Positions 11,801-23,800 of a stretch of 64,000 nt of DNA are shown piece after piece. The notes under the pieces were generated by a model, which searched no databases, was not told where the DNA came from, and was given only the letters and a program-made list of their open reading frames with translations. The position numbers were made by a program, and so were the translations under genes. Where the stretch lies: positions 17,032,606 to 17,096,605 of the forward strand of contig CAXKWD010000003.1 of the NCBI GenBank assembly GCA_964059195.1, read 5' to 3'. The number at the start of each line of letters is the position of its first letter. The stretch's first letter is position 1. Source of the stretch: Ectobius pallidus. Its lineage: Eukaryota > Arthropoda > Insecta > Blattodea > Ectobiidae.

Positions 11801-14800
11801 TACGAATGTCAACCTTCTTATCAATGTCACTAATTGATGTTAATGCCTCGAAGAAATCACAATCCGAATCATTAACCTCACTTTCCACCGAGGGAGGTGA
11901 TTTAACTTCACATGTACATTTTGATTTTTCACCTTCACTTCTGAAAAAAGTTTGAAAACAATGTCTCACAACATCACTCGAGTCTGATGGCACCACCCTG
12001 CTTACCAAGATCTCAATAATAGCTTTCTTACTAAGTTTATTCAACTCACTTGACAGGAGCTCACATGAAAAGTTCGGTGCACCGTCCGCCATCTTGTGCA
12101 TCCTAATTTTTAAAATTTTCCAGGGGAGGACCCCCAAATCCCTCTCTCACTCCCCAGACCCCCAGATGTTATAACCCCCCCCCTCCCCATATGGTCGGCC
12201 TTTTTACACGTATGACCTAGAGGACATCTGGTGGACTTAAGGACTAACATCAGTAGATCTCGGCTAAAGATGGGGCAACATACATTTTAATTTAGTAAAT
12301 GTTTACTTACAATATTTGAAGTTTTAAAGTTTAAAGTACAAGGTTGACACCTCACAAAGTTTTCCTGATTAATTTAATAAAATATAACATAATGTTATTT
12401 CATCTTAAACTAGAGTAAACACAGAACAACGTTGAACACGAGGTGGAGCAGGCAGAGTCACGTGACTAGTGACAAGCGAATGAGGTTGTTGCAGTGTACA
12501 GTTAATGGAATGCTCTGCCTCGCTAAAAACATGTTCTTCACTTATTTCTTTGCACGCTCAAAATCTATTACATATAGGTCTTTCCTGATATCACCATTAG
12601 AAAGCTGTGTTTATTTGGAAGCCAACTGTCCAAACCCCATATCTGTACGATGCTCCATTGAGGAGATCACTGCTTATTTAAAAAATGAAATACCTTAAAA
12701 CAATGCTTGCTTGTTCCTCTAAGTGAGTTGGCATGCATCTCTCCCTTCTCTATCTGTTAGACAGAGACAGCTGCTCACTGCTGACTCGTCAATGCCACAC
12801 GTTGCGTAACATTCTATTGGCTTAGAAGTTCAGAGTTGATTTATGTTTGGTATAAAAGTTGTTTGCCAGTTGAGGGATTCACTTAATTGAGGTATTACTG
12901 TATGACTATTTTTGTAAAAGTTTGTACAGGGATGCATGAAATTATTTTTACTTTTTAAGGCATTATCGGCTCTCTCAAGTCAGGCAGCTAATCTGTCCAG
13001 CAAACTGGAAGCTGCCTTAAAACAACAGGAACAGTTTTTCAAGAAAACCTTGAAGCAGCATTCTGCCAAAGTAAGTAAGGTAAATTAGCATTTTATTTTA
13101 TTTTTATTTTTTATTTTGTGAGAAAAATACACTGGATATAATATATTATGGTATTCATTATCTCAATAAATTACTTTTGTTTCAGCATTTCAAGGATATT
13201 CTTCAAATACGTCGCAGTGATGTGCCCACATTTCTCAACAAACAAGGTCTACCAGTCCCAAGGACGACGAGTGCTCCTGCAAGGGAGAGAGACGAGGCCG
13301 AAACAGAGCGTGATCTTAATTTGTGTCTCCCTCAATCCCATTGCCTCCCTGTTGCAAAAGGACTCATTTCGCTTATTCTACAAATGGACTTCACCTGTAA
13401 TATAGACATGTTTCTGCTAGCATGTAAAGTAGTGGCTCGTATTGTTGTCTCCACAAGGCCTGCAATCACTTTGGGCGAGTTGATGACACAAGATCAACTC
13501 CTGCATTTAGTGAGACTGGCTGTGTGGAATGACCAGCATAAAGCTTCTTGGGGTGGACCCTGGGCTTCCCACGCTATCTGCTGTTTACTACAGGACATTC
13601 TAGAAGGAGTAAGGATGTATCCAAACCTAGGTAGCAACGAAGGTAGTCCTGCAGAAGATATTTTAGATGCTGGAATAGGAACACCCATTGCTATGACAGA
13701 ACCTGAAGAAGCTGTTGCTGAAACTAGTACAGCAAACAATGGACAAGAAGGGGATGAAGATTTCAGTATAGAAGACAACACGGATTCAGCTACTCCTGGT
13801 AAGAATAATTGCAGCATCTATTAATGTTGTTTGAAATTGCACTAGAATTTAATTAATTGTGTCTTGAGTTTGGAATTTAAAGTATAGGCCAATTACAATA
13901 TATCAAGTTAGTTATACCGCATTTTTTGGACCATAAGGCGCATCTTGATTTTAGGATGGTAATTTAAGAACAAAAAATTAATGTGATTCTAAAGGAAAAT
14001 TGTTAAAGGGAATAAATACGATAAATGGATTCAGAGCTCTATATCAGCCTGTTTAGAGGTCATTGCCACCTGACAGAGACAACTCATTTTGTATGAAAGA
14101 ACTCAACATTCCTTTCTTTTCGCCTTGTATACCTGGCTTCCCGCTACCCTCATTTTACCAATTGTGATAAGTGCACTGGTGCAAAAATTTGCGACTAACT
14201 TATCCTTACAAAGCTTTCTTTATGATTATGGTATTACAGGCAATATTTACTCTTAATTTTATTTTTTTATAGTTTACTTCAGACCATTAAATGCATCCAA
14301 CTTTGAAGACTCTGTTTTCAAGGTAAAAAAGTGCATCTTATGGTCTGAAAAACACAGTAATTAGAGACTAACTTTTCCCCCTCGCAAAGTGTAGAATTTT
14401 TTCATGAGAGATCACAAATTTAACTAAAAATGTAGAAATTATTCACCTTTCAGCAAATTTGAAAAATTCTGGGGGATGGCTGAGCACTGTGCTCCCTGTG
14501 ATATTTTTGTTTTAGAAACACTGAAAACAGCCAAATTAGATGATGTATTATTCTTTAGAACCTATAGGTGCTATATATTATAAGCATCTTACATTTGTAC
14601 GAAGATTCTAAATGTAAGTACAGTCGCTAAAAAGTGGACACAAAATTAACCTAAAATGATGCTGTTAGCAGCTTGAAGTCACGTTCTCTTTGCACTGGAT
14701 GATGTGTTTTTGTCAGTGTCACGCAGACAATATTTTATGCTGGAAACCTAAACATGAAAATGTGGTGTCAATGTCTCAGTTGCTAATCTAGGATTTCTAC

Positions 14801-17800
14801 CGGATACATACACTTAATATTGACCCTGGATCCCCTTCTTGTTTTTCTATATTGGGAGCTTTGCCCCCAGTCCCCACCAGGGCTCTGCAGATGCATTTCT
14901 GTCGGTCATTCTGGCTCATAGCACGTCTCCCATTTACAGTAGCTTGTGCTATCGACCTTCAATGCTCATTGCTATTTTCCAAACAAAAAGTTTAGTAGAA
15001 ATAAAAGGAAAACAGGATAAAATAATCAGTTTCGGTTTGGTGCTTTATGTTTTTTTGGCTACAGTACAAAATACAGAAAAGTAAGAATTGTTTACCCTCA
15101 GTAGCCTACTTGAAAACACTTAAATATTCAGCATTGGATTGACTTAAATCCAAGTTTTTGTAACAAAAAAGCTATATTTTGATAATATTATATTCATTGT
15201 AGGTATATCTACTATTACAATTTGTTGTGTTTATTAATGGAAAATATGCTATGTGCAAATACTGGCTAAACCATTATTATCCAAATGAGTAGTTCAGATT
15301 TCATGGTTGGTTAGAATGTGGTTATAAAAAAGTGTTTTTTCCCCGAAAAATTGGGTTAAATTTTGCAGCAATCTATGAATACAAACACACTTGTACTTAG
15401 TATTTAGATCCCAGGGGATAGATTCAAAGTTGGAATGTGGAAGCTGAGAATTTTGCAAAATTTCGGCATCTGATAATCTCCGAAGAAATCATTAATAGTT
15501 TTTATCAAGGAAATATCAAAGTAGTTCATATTAAAACACTAGCAACTCCCCGCGGCTTCGCACACAATATTTAATTGGAAGATTAAAAATGGAGCAAAAT
15601 AATTAATACATTATATTTATTAGCTCTTGCATGCGAAACATTCAGATGCCTAAACTAAATGATTAATAATTAATGAAACACCTAAAAATTTGGCTTTGAA
15701 GTGAATTCCATGATTAGAAAGCGCAGCATATGAAAAACAACCTGAGATTCGAGTTCCCTGGCCCAAAAATTCCCTACATAGTGAGTTTTGTCCAAATCAA
15801 AGTTTGCCCATTTAAGCCTAATTCATTATCCCTTTTCTGACATGTTGAAATTTTCAGATGTGTGCATGCCTTGCATTATAAACAAATGAATCGAACAGGG
15901 TGGACTTACAAAATTCAAGTGATCGCGATGCCTTTATTTCCAAGGTGTGACAAAAATAAACAAAGCCACCTGCAATTGATTTGACAATTGAAATGTATTA
16001 CTGAAGACTGATGCTTCAAAAGTGCAAAAAATGTATGTTTTCTGCCTGTTTTTCACTCATAACTCGCGAACGAAAGCATAAATTAAAAATCCAGCTTATA
16101 GGTGGATTTGGCCACCCTTCAGTCCATCTATGTCCATCTATGTTTAAAATTTCAGATCTCTGCGTTTTAGTAGATTTCACTGGGCATCACATACAGACAG
16201 ACAGACACACAAACACGCCCTCTTATTATATAGATTAACTTTATCAATTAATTTTTTTTGTCAATTTCAGGTCCTTCTTCATGTAAAAATAATGGATTTC
16301 AGTTGCCATCGTTACTAGAATCAGATGATAGTGAACTAGAAGATTTCCTAGATGACATATTAGAAAGAGGGAAAAGTCTGCTGAAGCGAGGTTCTACAAA
16401 CCGTGTTCCTGTAAGTGCGACATCAAGCATATCAACTGCTTTGGATGCTCGCTTGGAGTATGGTGTGGAAGGTAGTGCAGAAGTTATGTTGCGCAGACTG
16501 ACAGCTTTGGGAGCATATAATTTACCTCTTAGTGTTAATGCAGCAATTCAGCCTCCACCCGAAGCTGCTAGGCAGCCTGCATCATCCACATGGGATGAAA
16601 GTACTCTCTCAATGTGGCAGCCCACAGACAGCAATCCTCCTGACAGCCTGCAGATGCTTACTGCCTGCTTCGATAAGGTCTTCACTGAATTACATCAGCA
16701 GGTATGGAAAAATACATGTAGAACTTAAAATAGTAAGCTAAAATTGATAAATTTAAATTGAAGCATACTTACTTACTCAATGGCAATAGATAATTCCTAA
16801 GCAAGCTAAAAGAATATTATCTATTTTATGGAACCCGAAGGTTCATTGCTGTGCTTACCTGAGCCAACCATTCAACCCTAGTCTGTGCTAACTCCATCCA
16901 ATCATCCCTCGCAAAACCTACTTCCCTTAAATCTATCCTAATATAGTCCTCCCACCTGTGTCTAGGTCTTCCATGTGGTCTTTTCCCTTTGGGTCTCCCA
17001 GTCATTACTTTTGAGATGTCTTTCCTCCCCCATGCGCACAACATGTCCAGCCCATATCATCCTTCGTGATTTAATTACCCTTACTATATCCGGAGAAGAG
17101 TACAGGTCATGAAGCTCATCGTTATGCAGTTTTCTCCAGTCCCCATTTTCATCTTTCTTAGGCCCAAATATTTTCCTAAGCCCCCTGCTTTCGAACACAC
17201 TCAGATTAGGTTCTTCCCAAAGAGTAAGCGACCATGTCTCACATCCATGTAATACAACCAGCAATCTTTATTTCTAGATTTTTGGACAGAAGACGAGAAG
17301 ATTCAGGGTTGTCTTATATACAAGGCCGTCTTATATTCGGGCCAAAACGATAAATATTTGCAAATTTAAAAAAGAACTGTTATACTGATGAGTTTGTTTC
17401 TCTGTCCACCTGATGTCCTCTAAGTTGTATGAATCTGAAAATGAGGTCATTGTCCTTAACCCTCGCTTATATGTGGGGTCTTCTTTGACCCCAAGCGTCT
17501 TTTATTATAAATATATATAATTTTTATAGGCTTCTCATCCTCCAGATATGCTTTCTGCTGACATTTTACTGTAATTTGGTAATTTATTCCTACTTATATG
17601 ACAGTAGTAAGTTGGCATGTGCTTATTACAAAAAACAAGAAGACTAATAGCAGCGACTTGCAATAATGACTTAGCAACACCAAATTTTATTTGTTTTTTG
17701 GAACTATACAAATTAAAACATAATGTTTATTGAGAACCCAGGTCTTGATATTTGCTTGCCAATATTTACATTTGGTTTAAATAAAAAAGCACATATTGGT

Positions 17801-20800
17801 AAAAATCCAGATCAGACTAGATGATTTTGTTGTGAACATTACAGAAATGGGTGGGTGCATGTGTGTAATATGTACAGTTTATATGTGGATTTGAATATCC
17901 CATTATATAATAAATGATATTCTATTGGTTCTCATTATATTTTGTCGTAATGGCTGCCTCCTCGTGAAGGCCATGGACAGTCCAAATTAATGGTATTTTA
18001 TGTTTTGAACTTTCTGAAGAACTTGCTATTTGGGGCGAGAGGGACAATTTCGAAATTTTGTGTCAATTTTTTCCGTTTTGGTATACTGCCTTCAACCACG
18101 TTACAGAAATTGGCGTTAAACATTCTTCAAGACTCGCTCCATATTGTCCATAACCATTTGTATCCAGAAATTTTTAATAAATAGAAAGTAAGTCCTTTAT
18201 TGATACCTGCTTTAAAATTCAATATAAAAATATATGTATTTTAAAAATTAGGAAAAAAATTCTCATCTTAAAAAATATAGTTCTTAGAATTGTTTTGATT
18301 TGGCTGTGTCCTATTGGCACCCTTAATTTAAGGAACCTATCCTAAAAGGATACAATCTATAAGATCTTTTCAAAAATCTTATATTTTAGACTTTCACCAG
18401 TGCTTTAGTTGGGCCGGTACGCACCGGTACTGCGTACCGGTATAAAATTATTTTCCTTCTACCATACCGGGAAAAATATGTGCTCCGGTATGTCGTACTG
18501 GCAGTACAGGAACGATATTGTCCTAAAATGCTTATTAAATGTCCAATTCACGAGAGTGTATTTGTTAATAATGACAAACACTATTAAATTCGCAATAGAT
18601 ATGCGTTCTATGGAAGTTGAGTACCCCCATAAAATATTTTCCAACTAAAGCACTGACTTTCACCATATACAGAGAAAATAATAGGAAAGTATCAATGTGG
18701 ATTTAGACTAGGAAGGGGTACCATCGACCAGATTTTCACATTGAGACAAATCTTAGAAAAGACAAAAGAGTATAATATCGAGTTACATCACCTAATTATT
18801 GATTTTAGTTCTGCTTATGACACTATTAACAGATCCCAACTTTATGCAGCAATGAAGGAATTTGAAATCCCCTGGAAGCTTATTAGACTTGTCAAGGCAA
18901 CAATGGAAAATAGTTACTGTCAAATAAGAATCCAAGCAAATCTCTCAGAACCCCTAGAAACCTTAAACGGATTAAGACAAGGGGATTCACTATCATGTCT
19001 ACTGTTTAATCTGGTACTAGAAAAAATTGTCAGGGATGCAGGCATCCAGACACGAGGGATAATATTTTATAAATCCACACAAATACTTGCTTATGCAGAT
19101 GATATTGATATTATCAGCAGATCTGAATATGACTTGAAGAAAACTTTCCTAGCATTACAAAATTCAGCTAAGAAAATGGGACTAAGTATAAATGAAAAGA
19201 AAGCAAAATATATGATCACTAATGAAAATAATAAATATAATAGAACTGGAGAAAACATCAAAATACAAAATTATACATTTGAGAAAGTAAATAATTTTGT
19301 CTACTTAGGAGCCCTAATAAATAAACATAATAACATTCAGGAAGAAATAAGCAAAAGGATACAAAATGCTAACAAATGCTATTTTGCATTAATAAAATAC
19401 TTCAAATCTAAATATCTGTCACGTAAAACAAAAACAGGGCTATACAAAACATTAATTAAACCAGTGCTACTTTATGGGAGTGAGGCTTGGGTTATGACAG
19501 AATACGATAAATCTCGACTTGGTGTCTTTGAAAGGAAAATTCTCAGAAAGATTTACGGACCTATTAAAGAAAATGGAGAGTGGTGAGCAAGATATAACAA
19601 AGAAATATATGAACTATATAATTCGCCAGACATCATTACAGACATTAAAATAGGTAGACTAAGATGGGCAGAACACATACAGAGGATGGATGAAAGTGAA
19701 GTGGTTAAAAGAATCGTGGAGAATGGACCAGAAGGAAGGCGGAAGATTGGAAGACCAAACTTAAGATGGAGAGACGGAATATTAGAAGATGTGAAATCGT
19801 TGAAAATTAGGAACTGGTGGTCTCTTGCCAGAGATAGAGACGTCTGGAGAAGGACTCTGAAGGAAGCCTTGACCCACCAAGGGTTGTTGAGCTAATGATG
19901 ATGATGATGATCCTGATCCTAAAAGGATTTCTTCCCCTCATAATTTGCTTATAACAAAATGTTCTAACTGTTTGGAGCTTTTGTTATAATGGATCTTTAC
20001 TGCATCATACCGAACTTCATTATGTAATAAACAAACAAACAAAATTCTGTTATTTTATTTAGTTTCTAATAACTGAATTTTTTCTTATGATTTCAGAACT
20101 CATGGACCAACCTAGAACTAGTACTCCAGTTATGGCTGACTCTGAATTTGGAATCAGCATGCGAACCTGGAGTACTAAGTTCATTTGACCCCATTGTCTC
20201 TCCCTGCATTTACCTCAGTCCCAATGCAGTATCAGGGCTCATGGCAGCTCTAGCTTGGCATCCTGGCATTTCCCTACGAGCATGGTGCTTAGCATTCCAG
20301 AGCCTCACTATGCTGGCAAACACCCCTTATGCAGAGGCCGGATCACCGGAAGCAGCTGCTTCTTGGGCACCAGAAACAGTTGAAGAGATTGAAAATTCAT
20401 TACGTGGAATGGCAAAAATAATTGTTGGTGATCCTCAGTTTGTGCCAATGCTCTTGCGCTTCCTGTCTGGCTCTGGATTAAATTCTGGGGCTTGTTCAAC
20501 TAAAGGATGTGTAAGTAAAACAAGGAAATGATATAATGGATGTTAATTATGACGTCTCTCTGGGTAGAGTTACTAAAGATACTGGCAACCACTCTTTCAG
20601 GCTGGCCCTTCAGTATGTCAGGCTCTCCATGATTTACTTGTAAGACTGCAAATGAGATGTGATGTAGTGACCACTACAAGTAGATATGGGAATTCGCTCA
20701 AAGAACTTCTTCTGAAGCTAGTTTATCAACTGGTACAACCATCAGGAGCACTAGCCAATCGCCAGGGACCACTGGATGCTCAATGCAAACTAGTTGAAAT

Positions 20801-23800
20801 GTTGCTCAATTTGAATTTTGCAAACATCGATTTGAGCACTGCCATGAGTATTTTGGAATCTATAGGTAATTGATAATTTATTTTGAAGTTATTTCCAAGC
20901 TCTGAAAAGTTTCCAGAAAAAAATCACTATTTTTAAGTTGTTTCTGAAACCACACTAAAATTAAAAAAACAAATAAATAAATAAATAAATAAATAAAATC
21001 CTGAATTGAAGTACATTATAAGTTAAATTCTAATATTTCAACTGCCACTTGTACTCCTGACTGAAAATTGTTTTGATCAGTATTTCGAGGATCCTGATTT
21101 TTGCAGGAATATTTTGATATATATAGTCATAAGTACAGTTTGCTGCTTTTAATTTTAGCCTGTTTTTTGCAGATTTTTTATGTACAATATTATGTTTGCT
21201 TACATTACAGATCTCTTTCTCTTACTCTTGCTCTTATTTGCTCTATCTTTTCATTCTTACTCTCTCCTTTCCTTTTGTTTTCCTGTGTCTTCTACCCTCC
21301 CTATTTTCTCACTTCTGCTGTATCCTTTTCTCTCTTTAGAAGATTACAGGAGAAAAATCCTCTGGCACTGGGATTTGAACCCAGGACCTCTGGCTATCTG
21401 TGCCACTGCTCTACCAACTGAGCTAAGCCAGAGTTCACTTCACAGTGCCAGATGGAACCTCTCTCCTATGTGTTGGAGGAATATTTCTCCTATATTATTC
21501 TCATGTAATGTCCAACAGTGATCTGTGGTTCGTGCATGCATATATATGCACCTTCTCTCTCATGTTCTCACTCCCTTATTCTCTCATATTATTCTTTTTT
21601 CTTCCTCCAATTCTGTCTGTCTCTCTCCCCCTCCCTCCCTTCCATTAATGTCACAGTATGGCCCTAGCTTTCTGTGACTAAGGTTCGTTCCCAGCCCTCC
21701 TCTCCCCCTCTCTCCCCCTACTTTTTCTAAGACCTTCATTTGCTTCAGATGTGCTAGCTAACTAAGATTGATGCTTTAGTCTACTACTGCAAAGTAGTCT
21801 ACTAATAATAAATAAAAATTGTAACCGGGATTCACAGTGAAGTAATCAAATATACACAATTAATTCTGTTTTCCACTCAACTTCACTTATATAAGTAATG
21901 ACTTACAAAACCGATAGAACTAACGGTAACGGTATGGGAAAAAATTTTCATTCAAAGGAACAGGAATAACTTGGTTAGTTTCGAGATCCCAAAGGAAAAC
22001 GACCTCATCACTACACTGATACGCCCAACAGAGACATCTACCGGTCTTCCAGCAAACTCGGCAGTTGACCTCATCTGATGATGCAGCTAAGAAGCTGTGA
22101 AATGCAATATGTGTAAGTCATTACTTATATAAGTGAAGTTGAGTGGAAAACAGAATTAATTGTGTATAGTCTACTAATATTTATATTTCTTGCTATTATA
22201 ATGTTGTAAACAATTGTATTTCCTTTTCTTTTCTTGTATTATATATTCTAACCTGACGAGTCATCTGTTTACTTGAGCATTGCTCATCCAACTGTAAGCG
22301 TTTACAACAATAAAGTATCTTATCTTATCTTAGCATATAACTTTAGCTGTAATTGTAAGAAATACATAATTGCAGCAGCATAGAACTTATCACTGTATAA
22401 CGTTTGTTTGTATCTACAGGTGTGCTAGTGTACACATACATACTAAGTCTAGAGAAAGTGAAGTGTCGTGGTTTGTCAGAATCAAATATGACAGCTTCCT
22501 CATGTTTTGGTGGCCTATTTGCATCTGTATTGGGTGGAGAAACCAAACAAGGAAAACCGGCATCATGGGATGCCCTGCTTTGCAGCTTGCTCAAACTAGT
22601 GAACAAATTAGTCCAAACACCTCTGGTACCTCAGACACATGTGAGTATCTTGAAAAATTTTAACTACAAAAAAGATCAATTTTTTGTGTTGTGCAAGTGT
22701 TTTTTATTTTATTTTTTTTTTAAATATGGGGTTGGCATGATACGTAGCTTCCATGCAGAATAAGAATGGGATAATAGCAGAGATGGATGGAAATATAAGT
22801 GATAAAGAAAAAACGTTGTGCTTTTACTGAAATCATTGTTTTGGTTTACATTTTTTGGAGGTATGCCCTCCTTTTGTTTAAGATAAAATTTTTAATACTA
22901 TTCCTTTGAGTAATTTTTCCACATTGAAGGTAAACTATCTTGAATCCATCGTTGCTCATGCATCAATGTGTATTTTTGTGCTTCCTTTTTAGTTTTCTGC
23001 TTTCTCTTATCTTAGTGATTTGGGTTTTGAGCATATTAACCCTTTGCCGCTTAGATTTAAATTCCCCTGCATGACTGTAATGACTGTGTTTTTTAAACTG
23101 GGTATATAAATTTTTAAGACAGAGCTGTCTATATGCACCTCTTCAAGAAAAATAAGATATTAATAAAGCAAAAACCTTTACAACTGATTTAGAAGATTAC
23201 CTCATATTTCAATTTGATTGTAATTTCCTTTATTTTCAGCTTTTGTGTTGGTGCACTTGGGAGCTAATTTGATAAATTATTCCTTAAAAGATGTTCCAAT
23301 ACGTCCAGGCAAAAGTTGGGCAGTATCGAAATTTTTATTTAATATTATAGGGTGTGAGACAAGCAGAGAGCATGGAGACATCAGATAGTCAACCAGGACA
23401 TCAGGCGTCTGGCAGTGGTCAGTCTGACAGTAGTGACATGTGTCAGACCGATGAACACAAAGTAGCAGAACAACAAAACTCGACTGATACGTCACGTCAG
23501 ATGCAAAATGCCCGTCCAGAAGTAAAAGTACCCTGTGTTGCTGACACTGGTAAGTGACTGACTTTCTATTTATGTATTTCACACATAATATCCAATAAAT
23601 GAGATTTTGCGTTGATTACTTCACATGAAATGGTTAGATTACTTCATTGTGTGGCCAATAGTTAAAATCACATATTATAGGAGAAAAATTCCTCCGACAC
23701 TGGGACTTGAACCCAGGACCTTTGGCTATTCGCGCCAGTGCTCTACCAACTGAGCTAAGCCAGAGTTCACTTCACAGTGCCAGATGGAATCTTTCTCCTA

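Larger units (their letters stand above)
8075..12093 (-). mobile_element. Nearly full-length non-LTR retrotransposon (4.0 kb)
   Basis: Minus-strand LINE with ORF1, ORF2 and a (GATT)n 3' tail (CAATCAATCAATCAATCAG on + at 8075). The exact borders come from the interrupted MITE: TTGT stands at 8071-8074 and again at 12094-12097, a 4-bp target duplication. The RT and endonuclease type suggests the Jockey/CR1 assemblage; I cannot place the clade. Confidence 0.93.
7593..12222. mobile_element. hAT-type MITE interrupted by a LINE
   Basis: The MITE runs 7601-8074 and resumes at 12098-12214. It starts CAGAGGCGTAGCGAG and its flanks are 8-bp target copies ACCTAGAA and ACCTAGAG (7 of 8 equal). A complete 236-bp relative is at 62755-62990. 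This copy has about 350 extra bp (about 7662-8021) bordered by TTTTTTAAGAA on both sides, either an insertion here or a deletion in the short copy. The LINE broke it between TTGT and GCATC. Confidence 0.8.
18352..19915 (+). mobile_element. 5'-truncated RTE-like LINE with 13-bp TSD
   Basis: Flanked by the 13-bp direct repeat ATCCTAAAAGGAT (18339-18351 and 19916-19928) and ending in a (GAT)n tail. Reverse-transcriptase sequence opens at the truncated 5' border (IYKIFSKILYFRL), is broken by a hAT MITE at 18398-18655, and then resumes PYTEKIIGKYQCGFR. Confidence 0.93.

Noticed and set aside
12093..12137. N-terminal 15 codons of the long ORF1 frame
   Set aside because: They come from the MITE into which the LINE inserted.
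12432..12698. 88-codon open frame in intron 5
   Set aside because: No family motif, and it lies in probable pogo-like repeat sequence.
13494..13817. Minus-strand open frame
   Set aside because: It is antisense to BIRC6 exon 7, which has strong family support.
17990..18184. 64-codon open frame
   Set aside because: It is leucine/phenylalanine-rich by AT bias, with no motif, splice or repeat support.
22641..22763. Extension of exon 11 beyond 22640
   Set aside because: A strong GTGAGT donor ends the exon, and the extra residues are low complexity and break phase with exon 12.
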